This document shows, one piece after another, positions 9,686 through 18,016 of a stretch of 46,716 bases of DNA. How positions within the stretch are numbered: the stretch's first letter is position 1; every line of letters starts with the position of its first letter. Source of the DNA: Flavobacteriales bacterium (GTDB taxonomy: Bacteria; Bacteroidota; Bacteroidia; Flavobacteriales_D; Sanyastnellaceae); the NCBI GenBank assembly GCA_002683345.1, contig NYSX01000015.1, forward strand, positions 1 through 46,716, written 5' to 3'. The notes beneath the pieces were generated by a model. That model had not been told where the DNA came from, did no database searches, and saw only the letters and a program-made list of their open reading frames with translations. A program made the position numbers and the translations under genes.

Positions 9686-9712
9686 ATACACCCTCGCTGT
9701 CATTTGGTGTAT
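9686..9712. promoter_or_regulatory. Inverted repeat between GH16 and Hpt genes
   Basis: ATACACC (9686-9692) and GGTGTAT (9706-9712) are perfect 7-base arms around a 13-base loop, lying between the GH16 stop and the preferred Hpt start and touching the possible -7 box GGAAGATA/TATCTTCC at 9681-9688. There is no T-tract, so it is not a classical terminator. It could be an operator or RNA hairpin that separates expression of Hpt-YjbR from the sugar genes. Confidence 0.25.
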
Positions 9713-9720
9713 GGGGCGGG

Positions 9721-10944
9721 TTACTGGTACACGCGCACGTAGTCTACAGCCATGAACTGAGGGAACAACGTGGTTTCGTCAGGCGATCCCGGCCAGTTTC
9801 CTCCAACCGCGATGTTGAAGATGAAAAAGAACGGGTCGTTGAATGGCGAGTCGAAGCCACTGGTGGCCACGTGCTGCTCCGTCGTCAGTTGGAAGTAAGG
9901 CTCGTCGTTCATCAACCACGTCATGGTGTCCGCAGACCACTCCAAAGAGAAGACATGGTATTCGTCCGAGAACGTCGTCGGGAAATCCGAGTACGTCACC
10001 GCACCCAAGTTGGGGTGACCACCACCGCTGATGGCGCCCCAGTGCGCGGTGCCGTGAACGTAGTTGGGCTGGTGCCCCAACAATTCCATGATGTCGATTT
10101 CGCCGCACTGCGGCCAGCCCACTTCGGTGAAGTTGGCGCCGAGCATCCACAAGGCGGGCCAAATCCCTTGACCATATGGCAACACCGCACGGATGTCGAT
10201 GCGGCCAAACTCGAACTCCTGCTTGTCGCGGGTGATCATTCGGGCTGAGGTGTATCCTGCCCCGTCTTGCATGGCCACGATGAACAGGTTGCCGTCCTCG
10301 ACGAAGGAATTCGCCGGATTTGCCGTGTAGGCTTGGAACTCGTTGTTGCCCCAACCTCCTGCACCCAGCTCGTGGGTCCAATCGTCCAAGTTGATGGCCG
10401 TGCCTTCAAACTCGTCGGACCAGGTCAACGTCATGCCTTCTGGCGGATTGGACGGCGAGTGTGGGGTGTCATACCCCCCTTCAGGAAGGGAGATGTCCAA
10501 CTCCGTGTCGTCGTTCAAGATGGTGCCTGTGGCCACCTGCTGGTTGCCCTTCAAGTATCCATTGACGGGATTCGACAACACCACGGTGAACTGCTCGTCC
10601 GCTTCCAAGCCTTCGTCAATCACGATGGGCACTTCGATTTGGGCGATGAGGTCACCTGGCTCAAAAACAAGTGTGCCCGACTGGGGCTCAAAGTCCTCCC
10701 CTGCCTTGGCCGTACCTTCGACGGTTTCATAGTCCGCCGTGACTTGAGCCGTGTTGCTCGCGTCGAGACGGACTTCAAAGCGAAACGTGCTGTTGAAGGT
10801 GTTTTCCAACGACGTGCGATCCGCCACAAACTGAATTTCAGAGTTTGTGGGCTCGGGACCGCCGCCGCAGTCAGAACACCCCACGGCAAGCGCCATCAAT
10901 CCCAACCCGCCAAGCAGGTTGGTGGACCATGTTGAACGGATCAT
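9721..10944 (-). CDS. GH16 endo-beta-1,3-glucanase (laminarinase-like) lipoprotein with Calx-beta domain
   Basis: 407 residues. A lipoprotein signal ends in LAVGC with Cys 23 as the lipidation site. Residues about 35-148 form a Calx-beta-like domain (YETVEGTAKAGEDF, GTILNDD). Residues about 168-407 are a GH16 catalytic domain. The active-site signature EIDIMELLGH places the nucleophile at Glu 282, Asp 284 and acid/base at Glu 287; WNNEF-like GWGNNEFQAY, WPALWMLG and HGTAHW are further laminarinase-type blocks. It should hydrolyse internal beta-1,3 bonds of laminarin-like glucans at the cell surface or in the periplasm. Its start overlaps the PKD lipoprotein stop by four bases. A different beta-glucan (for example lichenan) is a less likely substrate given the GH3/SusCD context. 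Confidence 0.92.
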   Translation of the reverse strand: MIRSTWSTNLLGGLGLMALAVGCSDCGGGPEPTNSEIQFVADRTSLENTFNSTFRFEVRLDASNTAQVTADYETVEGTAKAGEDFEPQSGTLVFEPGDLIAQIEVPIVIDEGLEADEQFTVVLSNPVNGYLKGNQQVATGTILNDDTELDISLPEGGYDTPHSPSNPPEGMTLTWSDEFEGTAINLDDWTHELGAGGWGNNEFQAYTANPANSFVEDGNLFIVAMQDGAGYTSARMITRDKQEFEFGRIDIRAVLPYGQGIWPALWMLGANFTEVGWPQCGEIDIMELLGHQPNYVHGTAHWGAISGGGHPNLGAVTYSDFPTTFSDEYHVFSLEWSADTMTWLMNDEPYFQLTTEQHVATSGFDSPFNDPFFFIFNIAVGGNWPGSPDETTLFPQFMAVDYVRVYQ

Positions 10945-11813
10945 TCAGCTGCGAAAATCAAGGTGAAGTAACCACTGCCCACGGGGTTGATGCAATCCCC
11001 GCCTTGTTGGAGGGCGCTCAACACCAGGCGTTCTTCGGTCAATTCTGTGATGGTGTATGTCGGACCTGAGTCCCACACGCCCATCCATCCACAAATCTCA
11101 GCCGCTTCTGTGGTCAACCCGCCGACCGTGAAGAGATCCTCGCCGTTGGGACCTGCTTGCAATTCAAGGGTGTACGTGGAGGGCGCCACCGTCATGGTTG
11201 TTTCGATGAATCCATCAAAGGGGTTCATCGAGCTGCCGTTGTTGTTGTAGATGAACTCACCGTCCTCCGTGAGCGACCAACGGTCGTCGTACTGGAAGGC
11301 CACAAGCCCACCTGCTGGCGAGTTATACCATTCTGTTGAACCGGGTTCCGGGCCAATGGCAATGGCTCCGGCATCCGAAGCAAACTTCCAAGACTTGGGG
11401 TTGTCGCAGCCAGTGAGCAACGCCAACGTGCCTTCACAAGGCAATTCCAAGGTCTTTTCAATGGTCACACTGTCGGTGAAGTAGGCCATGCCTCCTGGGG
11501 CGTGTCCCTGGTAGGAGATGCCGTAGGTCCCTTCCACGTAGTACACCATGGTGTCGACCGGATCGTTGCTGACCTGACCGTTGCCAAAATCCCACAAGTG
11601 GATGAACACGTCGTCACTGACATCGGCTTCCACCACCACGCGGTTCGAGTCAATCCCGACCACACCGTCCACAGTGTCTGGGAGGAAGTACCATGCAATT
11701 TCCGCAGAGGGAGGCGCAGGCAATCCTGGGCTTGTCTCCACGTAGGGATCGCATCCCGTCAGCGCCACAAAGGCTGCTGCGGTGGCGATCAAAGAGGTGC
11801 ATTTCAGATTCAT
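10941..11813 (-). CDS. PKD-domain surface lipoprotein, probable glycan-binding protein of the glucan locus
   Basis: 290 residues. The signal peptide ends VALTGC (Cys 21), so it is a lipoprotein. Residues about 38-120 form a PKD domain (IHLWDFGNGQ, YYVEGTYGISY). The C-terminal half is a beta-rich domain of a type often found in SusE-position proteins of PULs (GCDNPKSWKF, then WSLTEDGEFIYNNNGSSM, GGLTTEAAEICGW). No catalytic motif is seen. It overlaps SusD upstream and GH16 downstream by four bases each, exactly where SusE/F-like surface glycan-binding proteins lie. The inferred job is capturing glucan chains next to SusC/SusD. The binding role is by position and architecture only. Confidence 0.8.
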   Translation of the reverse strand: MNLKCTSLIATAAAFVALTGCDPYVETSPGLPAPPSAEIAWYFLPDTVDGVVGIDSNRVVVEADVSDDVFIHLWDFGNGQVSNDPVDTMVYYVEGTYGISYQGHAPGGMAYFTDSVTIEKTLELPCEGTLALLTGCDNPKSWKFASDAGAIAIGPEPGSTEWYNSPAGGLVAFQYDDRWSLTEDGEFIYNNNGSSMNPFDGFIETTMTVAPSTYTLELQAGPNGEDLFTVGGLTTEAAEICGWMGVWDSGPTYTITELTEERLVLSALQQGGDCINPVGSGYFTLIFAAE

Positions 11814-13405
11814 TCGTAGCCTTCGTTTTGGGTCAATTGACCGTTGGACAAGGTGATTTCCGCGGTGGGAATGGGGAAGAGTTCGCTCTTGCCTTCCACA
11901 AACCCTTCGAGCACTTCTGCGGCGCGGCCTTGGCGCACCAAATCAAAGAAACGGTGCCCCTCAAGGCCCAATTCCACGCGGCGCTCGTGGTAGATCACGT
12001 CGAGCAAGGATCGGCCTGTGAGGCCCGCCAAGTTGATGACTTGACCCGCAGCATTTTCAAATTGAACGGCGTTGGCCGTCCCCTCTTTCACGGCGAGCAC
12101 GGAGGCACGCGCACGAACGAGGTTGAGGGACGCAATGGCCGCTGCATCGTCGCCTGTGAGATGACATGCCTCCGCATGCATCAACAGGACGTCGGCAAGG
12201 CGAATGACACGGTCGTTGGATCCTCCGTTGGGGTTGGGGTCGCCGAAAGGCGCCAATTCCGCGGCTGGGTTGAAGTACTTGCGTGGGTAGTATTCGCTGG
12301 TCATGCCCGTGGCATCTGCGGTGATGGTGCCCCAGTCCGAAGCATTGTCACCCAACGCGTACACGGTGTATCCCAACCGAGGGTCCGTCTTTTGGATGAC
12401 GTCGGGACCAATCTGCTCTTCCCACGTTTCGAATTCGTCCACGAAGTCCTGGGTGGGCAAGTTGAAGCCGTATCCACTGAACGTGCCGCGGGCGCGTTGG
12501 AACACGTTGGTGTAGGTGCCTTCGCTCCAAAATTGCGCACCCCAGTTTCCACCGGAGTTGTTCGCGTATTGGATTTCCCAAATGCTGCCGGGTCCGTTTT
12601 CACCACCTTCCGTGAAGATGTTGCCGTAGTTGGGATCCAGGAAGTACTCCCCGGAGCCCACGACCTCTTCGCAACGTGCGCGGCACTCCGCCATGTTGCC
12701 TTGGTAGAGTTGCGCCTTGGCCAACAAGGCATTTGCCGCACCACGCGTGGCTCGGCCCGTCTGCGATGTGCCGTACGCACTCTTGGCAGGCAAGTTGGCT
12801 GCGGCCTCTTCGAGGTCGGCGACGATTTGGGCCCAAACCTCCTCGTCCGTCGCACGTGGCTGTGCATACTCCGACGGCGCCAAAGGACGCGTCACAAGCG
12901 GCACACCGCCAAACGTGGTGACGAGGTTGAAGTACCAGTAAGCACGCAAGAACTGGGCCTCTCCGAGGTATGCGAGCTTGGTGAACTCGTCCATCTCAAT
13001 GCCAGGAATGTTCTCCAAAGCGAGGTTGCAGTAGGTGATGCCTTTGTAGGCTGTCTTCCATTCCCCGAGCACAATGCCGCTCGAAGGGTCGCCGTAGAAG
13101 CCCTCAAACTCGAGCAAGTCGGGCTCGTCGGTGTCTCCCGAGCCTCCCTTGTCGGCATCGTCGCTGACAATGTCACCGAAGTACCAACGGAAGTGTGCAC
13201 CGTCTGAGATTTCGACCTGCAAGGGCGCGTAGCAGGCAATGGTGGCTGCTTCCGCGTCTTCCGCCGTTTGGTAGAAGTTGCCCGCAGAGCTGCCGATGTA
13301 GGGATCACGATCCAAGAAGTCCTTGGAGCATCCCGTGTTGAGGAGCACAAAGACCATCAAGGTCAGCGCGCCCATCCATGAAAGGGTTGTTGCGTTGTGT
13401 TTCAT
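11810..13405 (-). CDS. SusD-family starch/glucan-binding outer-membrane lipoprotein
   Basis: 531 residues, normal for SusD. Lipoprotein signal MKHNATTL...LLNTGC with Cys 26, followed by the typical SKDFLDRDPY. TPR-like helical parts include AEDAEAATIACYAPLQ, LGEAQFLRAYWYFNLV with the conserved GGVPLVTRPL, and NALLAKAQLYQGN. The C-terminal RagB/SusD domain carries VIRLADVLLMHAEA, NLVRARA and the final IYHERRVELGLEGHRFFDL block and LFPIPTAEI. It caps the SusC barrel and binds the oligosaccharide before import. Its ATG shares one base with the SusC stop (TGATG), a strong sign of coupling. Confidence 0.97.
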   Translation of the reverse strand: MKHNATTLSWMGALTLMVFVLLNTGCSKDFLDRDPYIGSSAGNFYQTAEDAEAATIACYAPLQVEISDGAHFRWYFGDIVSDDADKGGSGDTDEPDLLEFEGFYGDPSSGIVLGEWKTAYKGITYCNLALENIPGIEMDEFTKLAYLGEAQFLRAYWYFNLVTTFGGVPLVTRPLAPSEYAQPRATDEEVWAQIVADLEEAAANLPAKSAYGTSQTGRATRGAANALLAKAQLYQGNMAECRARCEEVVGSGEYFLDPNYGNIFTEGGENGPGSIWEIQYANNSGGNWGAQFWSEGTYTNVFQRARGTFSGYGFNLPTQDFVDEFETWEEQIGPDVIQKTDPRLGYTVYALGDNASDWGTITADATGMTSEYYPRKYFNPAAELAPFGDPNPNGGSNDRVIRLADVLLMHAEACHLTGDDAAAIASLNLVRARASVLAVKEGTANAVQFENAAGQVINLAGLTGRSLLDVIYHERRVELGLEGHRFFDLVRQGRAAEVLEGFVEGKSELFPIPTAEITLSNGQLTQNEGYE

Positions 13406-16400
13406 CAGAACGTCACATTGATGCCCAGGTTGTAAATCCGGGGAGATGGGTAGAATCCGCGGTCAATGCCGATTTCCAGCGTGCCACGGGTGCCAATTTC
13501 AGGATCCAAGCCCGTGTACTTCGTAAACGTAAACAGGTTGTTGGCACTGGCGTAGATGCGGAACTTGGAGATGCCGACGCGGTCCAAGACCTCCGAAGGC
13601 AAGGTGTAGCCCACCATCAACGACTTCACCCGCAAGTAGGATCCGTCTTCGATGAAGCGGTCCGACACGCGGTTGTTTTGGTTGAGGTCAGAGTGGGTCA
13701 CACGAGGCGTCTCGTTGGTCGACCCCTCCCCTGTCCAACGATCCAAGGCCGAAATCGGCAGGTTGGTGGTGTTCAGATCGTAGCGGAACATCCCCTTGTA
13801 GATGTCATTGCCGTGGCTGCCCTGCAAGAACAAGTTCACGTCGAAGTTCTTGTACTTCGCACCGGCCGTGAAGCCGTACGTGAAGTCGGGGTGCGGGTTG
13901 CCGATGACCACTTTGTCTTCGTTGTTGATGACGCCGTCGCCGTTTTGGTCTACAAAGATGACATCACCCGCCACGGCGTTGACCTGGCTGGTGTCCGCCA
14001 TGGCCTCCTCGTCGGTTTGGTAAATGCCCGCCGTTTCAAAACCCCAGAAGGTCGCGATGGGCAAGCCGATGTCCGTGATCGCCACGAAGTCGCCTGAGCC
14101 AAACACGTTGCCCGTGAAAATGGGCTGGTTCAAGCTGTCGACTGGCGCACCGAGGTCGGTGACTTCGTTGCGGTACGCCGAGATGTTGCCGTTCAGGTTG
14201 TAGGTGAAGTCTCCCTCACCTCCCTGGTAGCCCACTGCCAATTCCGCACCGCGGTTGCGCGCAGAGGCCACGTTAGAAGGACCGGGTTCCAAACCGGCGG
14301 TGCCGGGGTTGGGCACGTAGGCCAACATGTCGATCGTGTTCTTTTCGTAGATGTCGAAAATGAGGTTCCAACGTCCGTCCAAGAAGTCCGCATCCACACC
14401 GAAGTTGATTTGCTCGCCCGTTTCCCACTTGAGGTCGGGGTTGGCGATGGCCACGGGACCTGAACCGATGATTTGGGTCTGCTCTTGGCCGAAGGTGTAG
14501 TTCAACCCGTTCACGATCACGGGGTTGTACGCGTAGTCACCGATCTCGGCATTTCCGTTGCGTCCCCAGCTTCCGCGAACCTTGAAGAAGTCGATCCAGT
14601 CCTTCTCGTCGAACCATGGACGCTCGGTCAAGTTCCAAGCCGCAGAGAACGAGGGGAACAATCCGAAGCGGTTGTTCAATCCAAAGCGGGAAGAACCGTC
14701 GTAACGCAAGGTACCCATCAAGGACCACTCTTTGCCGAGGTCGTACGTGGCACGGACAAACTGTCCAATCCATGCGGTTTCGCTGATGCCGTCGCTGGCC
14801 CGTGGGATTTGGGGTTCCACGTTCAAGCTGTTGCTCAAGAACGCGTAGGTGGGGTTGTTGGTCGCCAAGCTGTCACGTGAAGCCGTGATGCTCGTGGAGC
14901 GAGACTCCAAGGCAGAGTAACCTGCAATGACCTGAAGCTTGTCCTCGTTCTCGAACTCCTTGGTGTACGTCAGGGTGTTCTCCCACTGCCACGTCGACCA
15001 CTTGTTCTCGGCGCGAATCAAAGAGTTGACCTCGCGGAATTCGGTGGCGGGACGGTTGGGATCGCCGGGGAACAACGCCAAGTCATAGGCTGGCAAGAAG
15101 ATGTTCTGAGAACCCAAGGCCAAATCCACGTTGACCGAAGAACGGAACTTCAGGTTGGGCGTCAAATCCATTTCCCCGAAGACGTTCCCCACAAATCGGT
15201 TGGTCGTCCAGTTGTCGTACGTCTGCTCGATTTGGTTGATGGGGTTCACGATGTCGCTGTCGATGTAGTCCGTGTACGCGTACTGACCGTCGGGACGTGT
15301 CACCGGCGTGACAGGATCCATGTTCAACGCGCGCACCACCGGCGTCGCGAATTCGTTGTTGACCGCGAGGGCACTGCGGTTGATGTTCGTGAAGGTCACG
15401 TTTTGGCCCACCTTGATGCGATCTCCAGCTTGCTGCTCGGAGTTCACACGGAACGTGGTCCGCTCAAAGCGCCCCTTCTCTCCACCAATGATGCCATCTT
15501 GGGAGAAGTGACTGGCACCCATGGCCATGCTCGAGGTCTCTGTGCCGTTGGTGTAGAGCACGCTGTGGTTGGACATGGGGGCACGTTGGAACATGGCTTC
15601 TTGCCAGTTGGTTCCTTGGCCCAAAGACGCGGGATCCGTCAACCCAGGCAATGCCGCCAAGCCGGCAGCCGCGCGGCTTTCGTTCATCAACGTCGCGTAC
15701 TCCTCCGCATTCAACAGCGCCATGAATTTCCAAGGCTCTTGCATGCCGATGTAAGAGTCGTACGTCAGGGTCGCCTTGCTTCCGCGCGATCCCTTTTTGG
15801 TCGTGATCAACACCACCCCGTTCGCACCGCGCGCGCCATAAATGGCCGTCGACGCCGCATCCTTCAAGATGCTGATGCTCTCAATGTCCGAAGGGTTCAA
15901 GTAGTCGATGCCTCCAGAAGGGATGCCATCCACGATGAACAAGGGGTCCGAATTGTTAATCGAACCGAGACCACGGATGCGGATGGTCTGCGTGGAACCG
16001 GGCTGGCCCGAGTTCTGCGTGACCTGCACCCCTGCCGCACGGCCTTGAAGGGCCTGTTCGGTGCGCAAGACGGGGATGCTCGTGGCTTCCTTGATGTCGA
16101 CGGTGGTCACCGCACCAGAGATCTTGCTGCGCTGTTGGTTGCCGTAACCAATGACCACGGCTTCTTCCAGTCCAGCCACGTCGGGCTGAAGCACAACCTT
16201 GAGGTCAGACACCGTGTTGGCCACAGTCAACTCTTGGCGGAGGTAGCCGATGTAGGAGAACACCAAGGTGGCTCCAGACTCGGCCGTCAAGGCAAATTTT
16301 CCGTCCAGGTCGGTTGCCGTACCGGCATAAGACCCTTTCACGGTCACCGAAACGCCGGGAAGGGGCATGTCCCCATCCACGACCGTTCCTCCGACCGAAA

Positions 16401-16476
16401 TCGTTTGGGCCAAAAGCCCTGAGCTCGCTCCGAAGAGCAAGACCAGGGCCATCAGCGATGAGATGCGTTGAATCAT
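13405..16476 (-). CDS. SusC-family TonB-linked outer-membrane oligosaccharide importer
   Basis: 1023 residues, the normal SusC length. Signal peptide 1-24, carboxypeptidase-regulatory-like domain about 27-98 (GVSVTVKGSYAGTATDLDGK), TonB-box-like EEAVVIGYG at 104-112, plug about 115-235 with the SusC hallmarks LQGRAAGVQV, IRIRGLGSINNSDPLFIVDG and AIYGARGANGVVLITTKKG, and then the 22-strand barrel ending in an aromatic residue (NLGINVTF). It imports glucan oligosaccharides in partnership with SusD. The start overlaps the stop of the CBM-like T9SS gene by four bases and the stop overlaps SusD by one. No frameshift or missing segment was seen. Confidence 0.97.
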   Translation of the reverse strand: MIQRISSLMALVLLFGASSGLLAQTISVGGTVVDGDMPLPGVSVTVKGSYAGTATDLDGKFALTAESGATLVFSYIGYLRQELTVANTVSDLKVVLQPDVAGLEEAVVIGYGNQQRSKISGAVTTVDIKEATSIPVLRTEQALQGRAAGVQVTQNSGQPGSTQTIRIRGLGSINNSDPLFIVDGIPSGGIDYLNPSDIESISILKDAASTAIYGARGANGVVLITTKKGSRGSKATLTYDSYIGMQEPWKFMALLNAEEYATLMNESRAAAGLAALPGLTDPASLGQGTNWQEAMFQRAPMSNHSVLYTNGTETSSMAMGASHFSQDGIIGGEKGRFERTTFRVNSEQQAGDRIKVGQNVTFTNINRSALAVNNEFATPVVRALNMDPVTPVTRPDGQYAYTDYIDSDIVNPINQIEQTYDNWTTNRFVGNVFGEMDLTPNLKFRSSVNVDLALGSQNIFLPAYDLALFPGDPNRPATEFREVNSLIRAENKWSTWQWENTLTYTKEFENEDKLQVIAGYSALESRSTSITASRDSLATNNPTYAFLSNSLNVEPQIPRASDGISETAWIGQFVRATYDLGKEWSLMGTLRYDGSSRFGLNNRFGLFPSFSAAWNLTERPWFDEKDWIDFFKVRGSWGRNGNAEIGDYAYNPVIVNGLNYTFGQEQTQIIGSGPVAIANPDLKWETGEQINFGVDADFLDGRWNLIFDIYEKNTIDMLAYVPNPGTAGLEPGPSNVASARNRGAELAVGYQGGEGDFTYNLNGNISAYRNEVTDLGAPVDSLNQPIFTGNVFGSGDFVAITDIGLPIATFWGFETAGIYQTDEEAMADTSQVNAVAGDVIFVDQNGDGVINNEDKVVIGNPHPDFTYGFTAGAKYKNFDVNLFLQGSHGNDIYKGMFRYDLNTTNLPISALDRWTGEGSTNETPRVTHSDLNQNNRVSDRFIEDGSYLRVKSLMVGYTLPSEVLDRVGISKFRIYASANNLFTFTKYTGLDPEIGTRGTLEIGIDRGFYPSPRIYNLGINVTF

Positions 16477-18005
16477 TTCACGAAGCTCCAGGAAGCGCGC
16501 GCTTCCTCATTTGAGATTTGGATGGTGTACACTCCGGCGTTCCATGACGCGGCGTCCAACACCAAAAGCTGTTGGTTGGGCAACATTTGCGTGCTTTCGA
16601 TCAAGCGACCTTGAACGTCGCGGATGTCGACGCGTGCAGCGCTGCTCAAAGGCGTCGCCAAACGCACGTTCAATGCGTCCGTGACTGGCACGGGGAACAA
16701 CGAACCTTCGAGGGCAGTGAATTCCATAATGCCGTCGACCGTCATGGTCAAGCTGGCCGTTGCCGTGCAGCCGTTGGCATCTGTCACCACGGCCGTGTAC
16801 AAGCCCCCAGACAAAGAATCAGGGTTGGCTTCCATGCCGGTCATGTTGTTCCACACCACAGTGTAGTCAGGCGTGCCGCCCGTGACCGTGGCTTCCGCCT
16901 GGCCATCGCCTGCGCCTGAGTCCTCAGCCAAGATGGAAACGTCAATCACAAGTTCATCGGGTTCACCAATGGTGAAAGCTGTCTCGCTGGAGCAACCGAG
17001 CGTGTCTGTCGCCACAAAAATGTAGTCCCCTGCTGGCAGCGTTTCTCCCGCTCCAAGTACTTCGACTGAGATCAATCCATCATCCAAAAGAAGCATTGTT
17101 GCCGAATCCAACGAAAGCGTGCCCTCTCCACCGAAGCAAAGAGCGTCCTCCACAGTCAGCTCCACAACGGGACCGTCACCAAACACGCAGCTGCCGTCGT
17201 CTTCCGTGGCTGCCGCATCGTAGTTGCATGCCGTGGCGTCTGTGCAACCAGGCACAGGCTCGGCGTTGCAGGCCGTGCATTGGTTGTAACACACAACTGG
17301 CAACTCCAAGTCACCGGTCACATCGAGGGTACGGTTGATGTAACCGTCAATGGTGGAGGTGCATGGGTCGCCATCCATGAACTCTTCTTGCGCAGTCCAG
17401 CCGTCCAAGGTGAACTTGTACTCGAAGGTGCCACCGGGCAAGTCCACAGGAAGTTCGAACACCATGTCGCCGTCGTCGTCGGTCATGGTCGCACAAGCGC
17501 CGCACCAACCGTTGAAGGAACCATTGAGGTTGACCGTTCCATACGTACCGCCGTATTCACTCATGTCCACGCGGAACAACACTGTGCCGCCTGGAGGAGG
17601 AGGCACGTCGTTGCAAGTACCATCACAGGTACCGTAGTAGTCGCTTGCCACGGAACCGGCTTCGATTTGACGATTGGCGTAGCCACTGTAGTCTGTGACA
17701 GGTGCGCACGTCGCACCGTCGACCATGTCGTTCACCAAATTTTCTTGATCGGCAAATCCGTTGATGGCGTACTTGTATTCCACCACACCCGTCAAGTCTG
17801 CGACTTCCACGGAGTACACGCCGTCCCCGTCGGGGTCGGTCATCGTGTTGTACGTGTCATTGGCGCACCAGCCGCACCAAGGGCCAGTCACAAACACGTT
17901 GTCAAAGCCCTCAGGGGCACAGGTCATGTCCACGTTGAACGTGGTTTGGGCTTGGGTACCCACTGCGAGGAGGGCTGCAGCAGCCAGGGAGAACAATTGT
18001 TTCAT
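16473..18005 (-). CDS. T9SS-secreted protein with two CBM-like modules, GCTD motif and SprB-like repeat
   Basis: 510 residues. Signal peptide 1-20. Two related beta-sandwich modules at about 22-130 and 140-245 share the pattern ...GPWCGWC / NGSFNGWCGAC, then DDDGDMVFELPVDL and FEYKFTLDGW; this layout resembles AMPK/CBM48-type glycan-binding modules. A short motif GCTDATACNYDAAATEDDGSC lies at 253-273. A SprB-like repeat follows at about 365-430 (GGTPDYTVVWNNMTG, YTAVVTDANGCTATAS). A T9SS type A domain ends the protein (SLFPVPVTDALNV to WSFVK). It is probably a surface glucan-binding protein. It lies 11 bases after GH3 and overlaps SusC by four bases, so it belongs to the glucan operon. Binding specificity is inference. 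Confidence 0.85.
   Translation of the reverse strand: MKQLFSLAAAALLAVGTQAQTTFNVDMTCAPEGFDNVFVTGPWCGWCANDTYNTMTDPDGDGVYSVEVADLTGVVEYKYAINGFADQENLVNDMVDGATCAPVTDYSGYANRQIEAGSVASDYYGTCDGTCNDVPPPPGGTVLFRVDMSEYGGTYGTVNLNGSFNGWCGACATMTDDDGDMVFELPVDLPGGTFEYKFTLDGWTAQEEFMDGDPCTSTIDGYINRTLDVTGDLELPVVCYNQCTACNAEPVPGCTDATACNYDAAATEDDGSCVFGDGPVVELTVEDALCFGGEGTLSLDSATMLLLDDGLISVEVLGAGETLPAGDYIFVATDTLGCSSETAFTIGEPDELVIDVSILAEDSGAGDGQAEATVTGGTPDYTVVWNNMTGMEANPDSLSGGLYTAVVTDANGCTATASLTMTVDGIMEFTALEGSLFPVPVTDALNVRLATPLSSAARVDIRDVQGRLIESTQMLPNQQLLVLDAASWNAGVYTIQISNEEARASWSFVK
17181..17249 (-). repeat. GCTD-ACNY-DDGSC motif in the PUL-encoded T9SS protein
   Basis: Encodes residues 253-275 of the CBM-like protein. 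The same 20-24 residue pattern (GCTD, two to four residues, ACNY or ALNF, then DDGSC) occurs twice in the CotH protein of this window, and a divergent form occurs in the giant protein. It is a short Cys/Asp-rich inter-domain motif of unknown function. Confidence 0.7.
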
Positions 18006-18016
18006 GGATCGTATGA

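Noticed and set aside
11693-13207. 504-residue open frame on plus opposite SusD
   Set aside because: SusD is unmistakable on minus; the plus frame has no family features.
15232-16422. 396-residue open frame on plus opposite the SusC plug
   Set aside because: Antisense shadow of a strongly conserved region.
17485-17885. CGWC and CGAC pairs in the CBM-like modules as thioredoxin active sites
   Set aside because: They lie in short beta-sandwich modules with DDDGDG and YKFT patterns, not in a thioredoxin fold.
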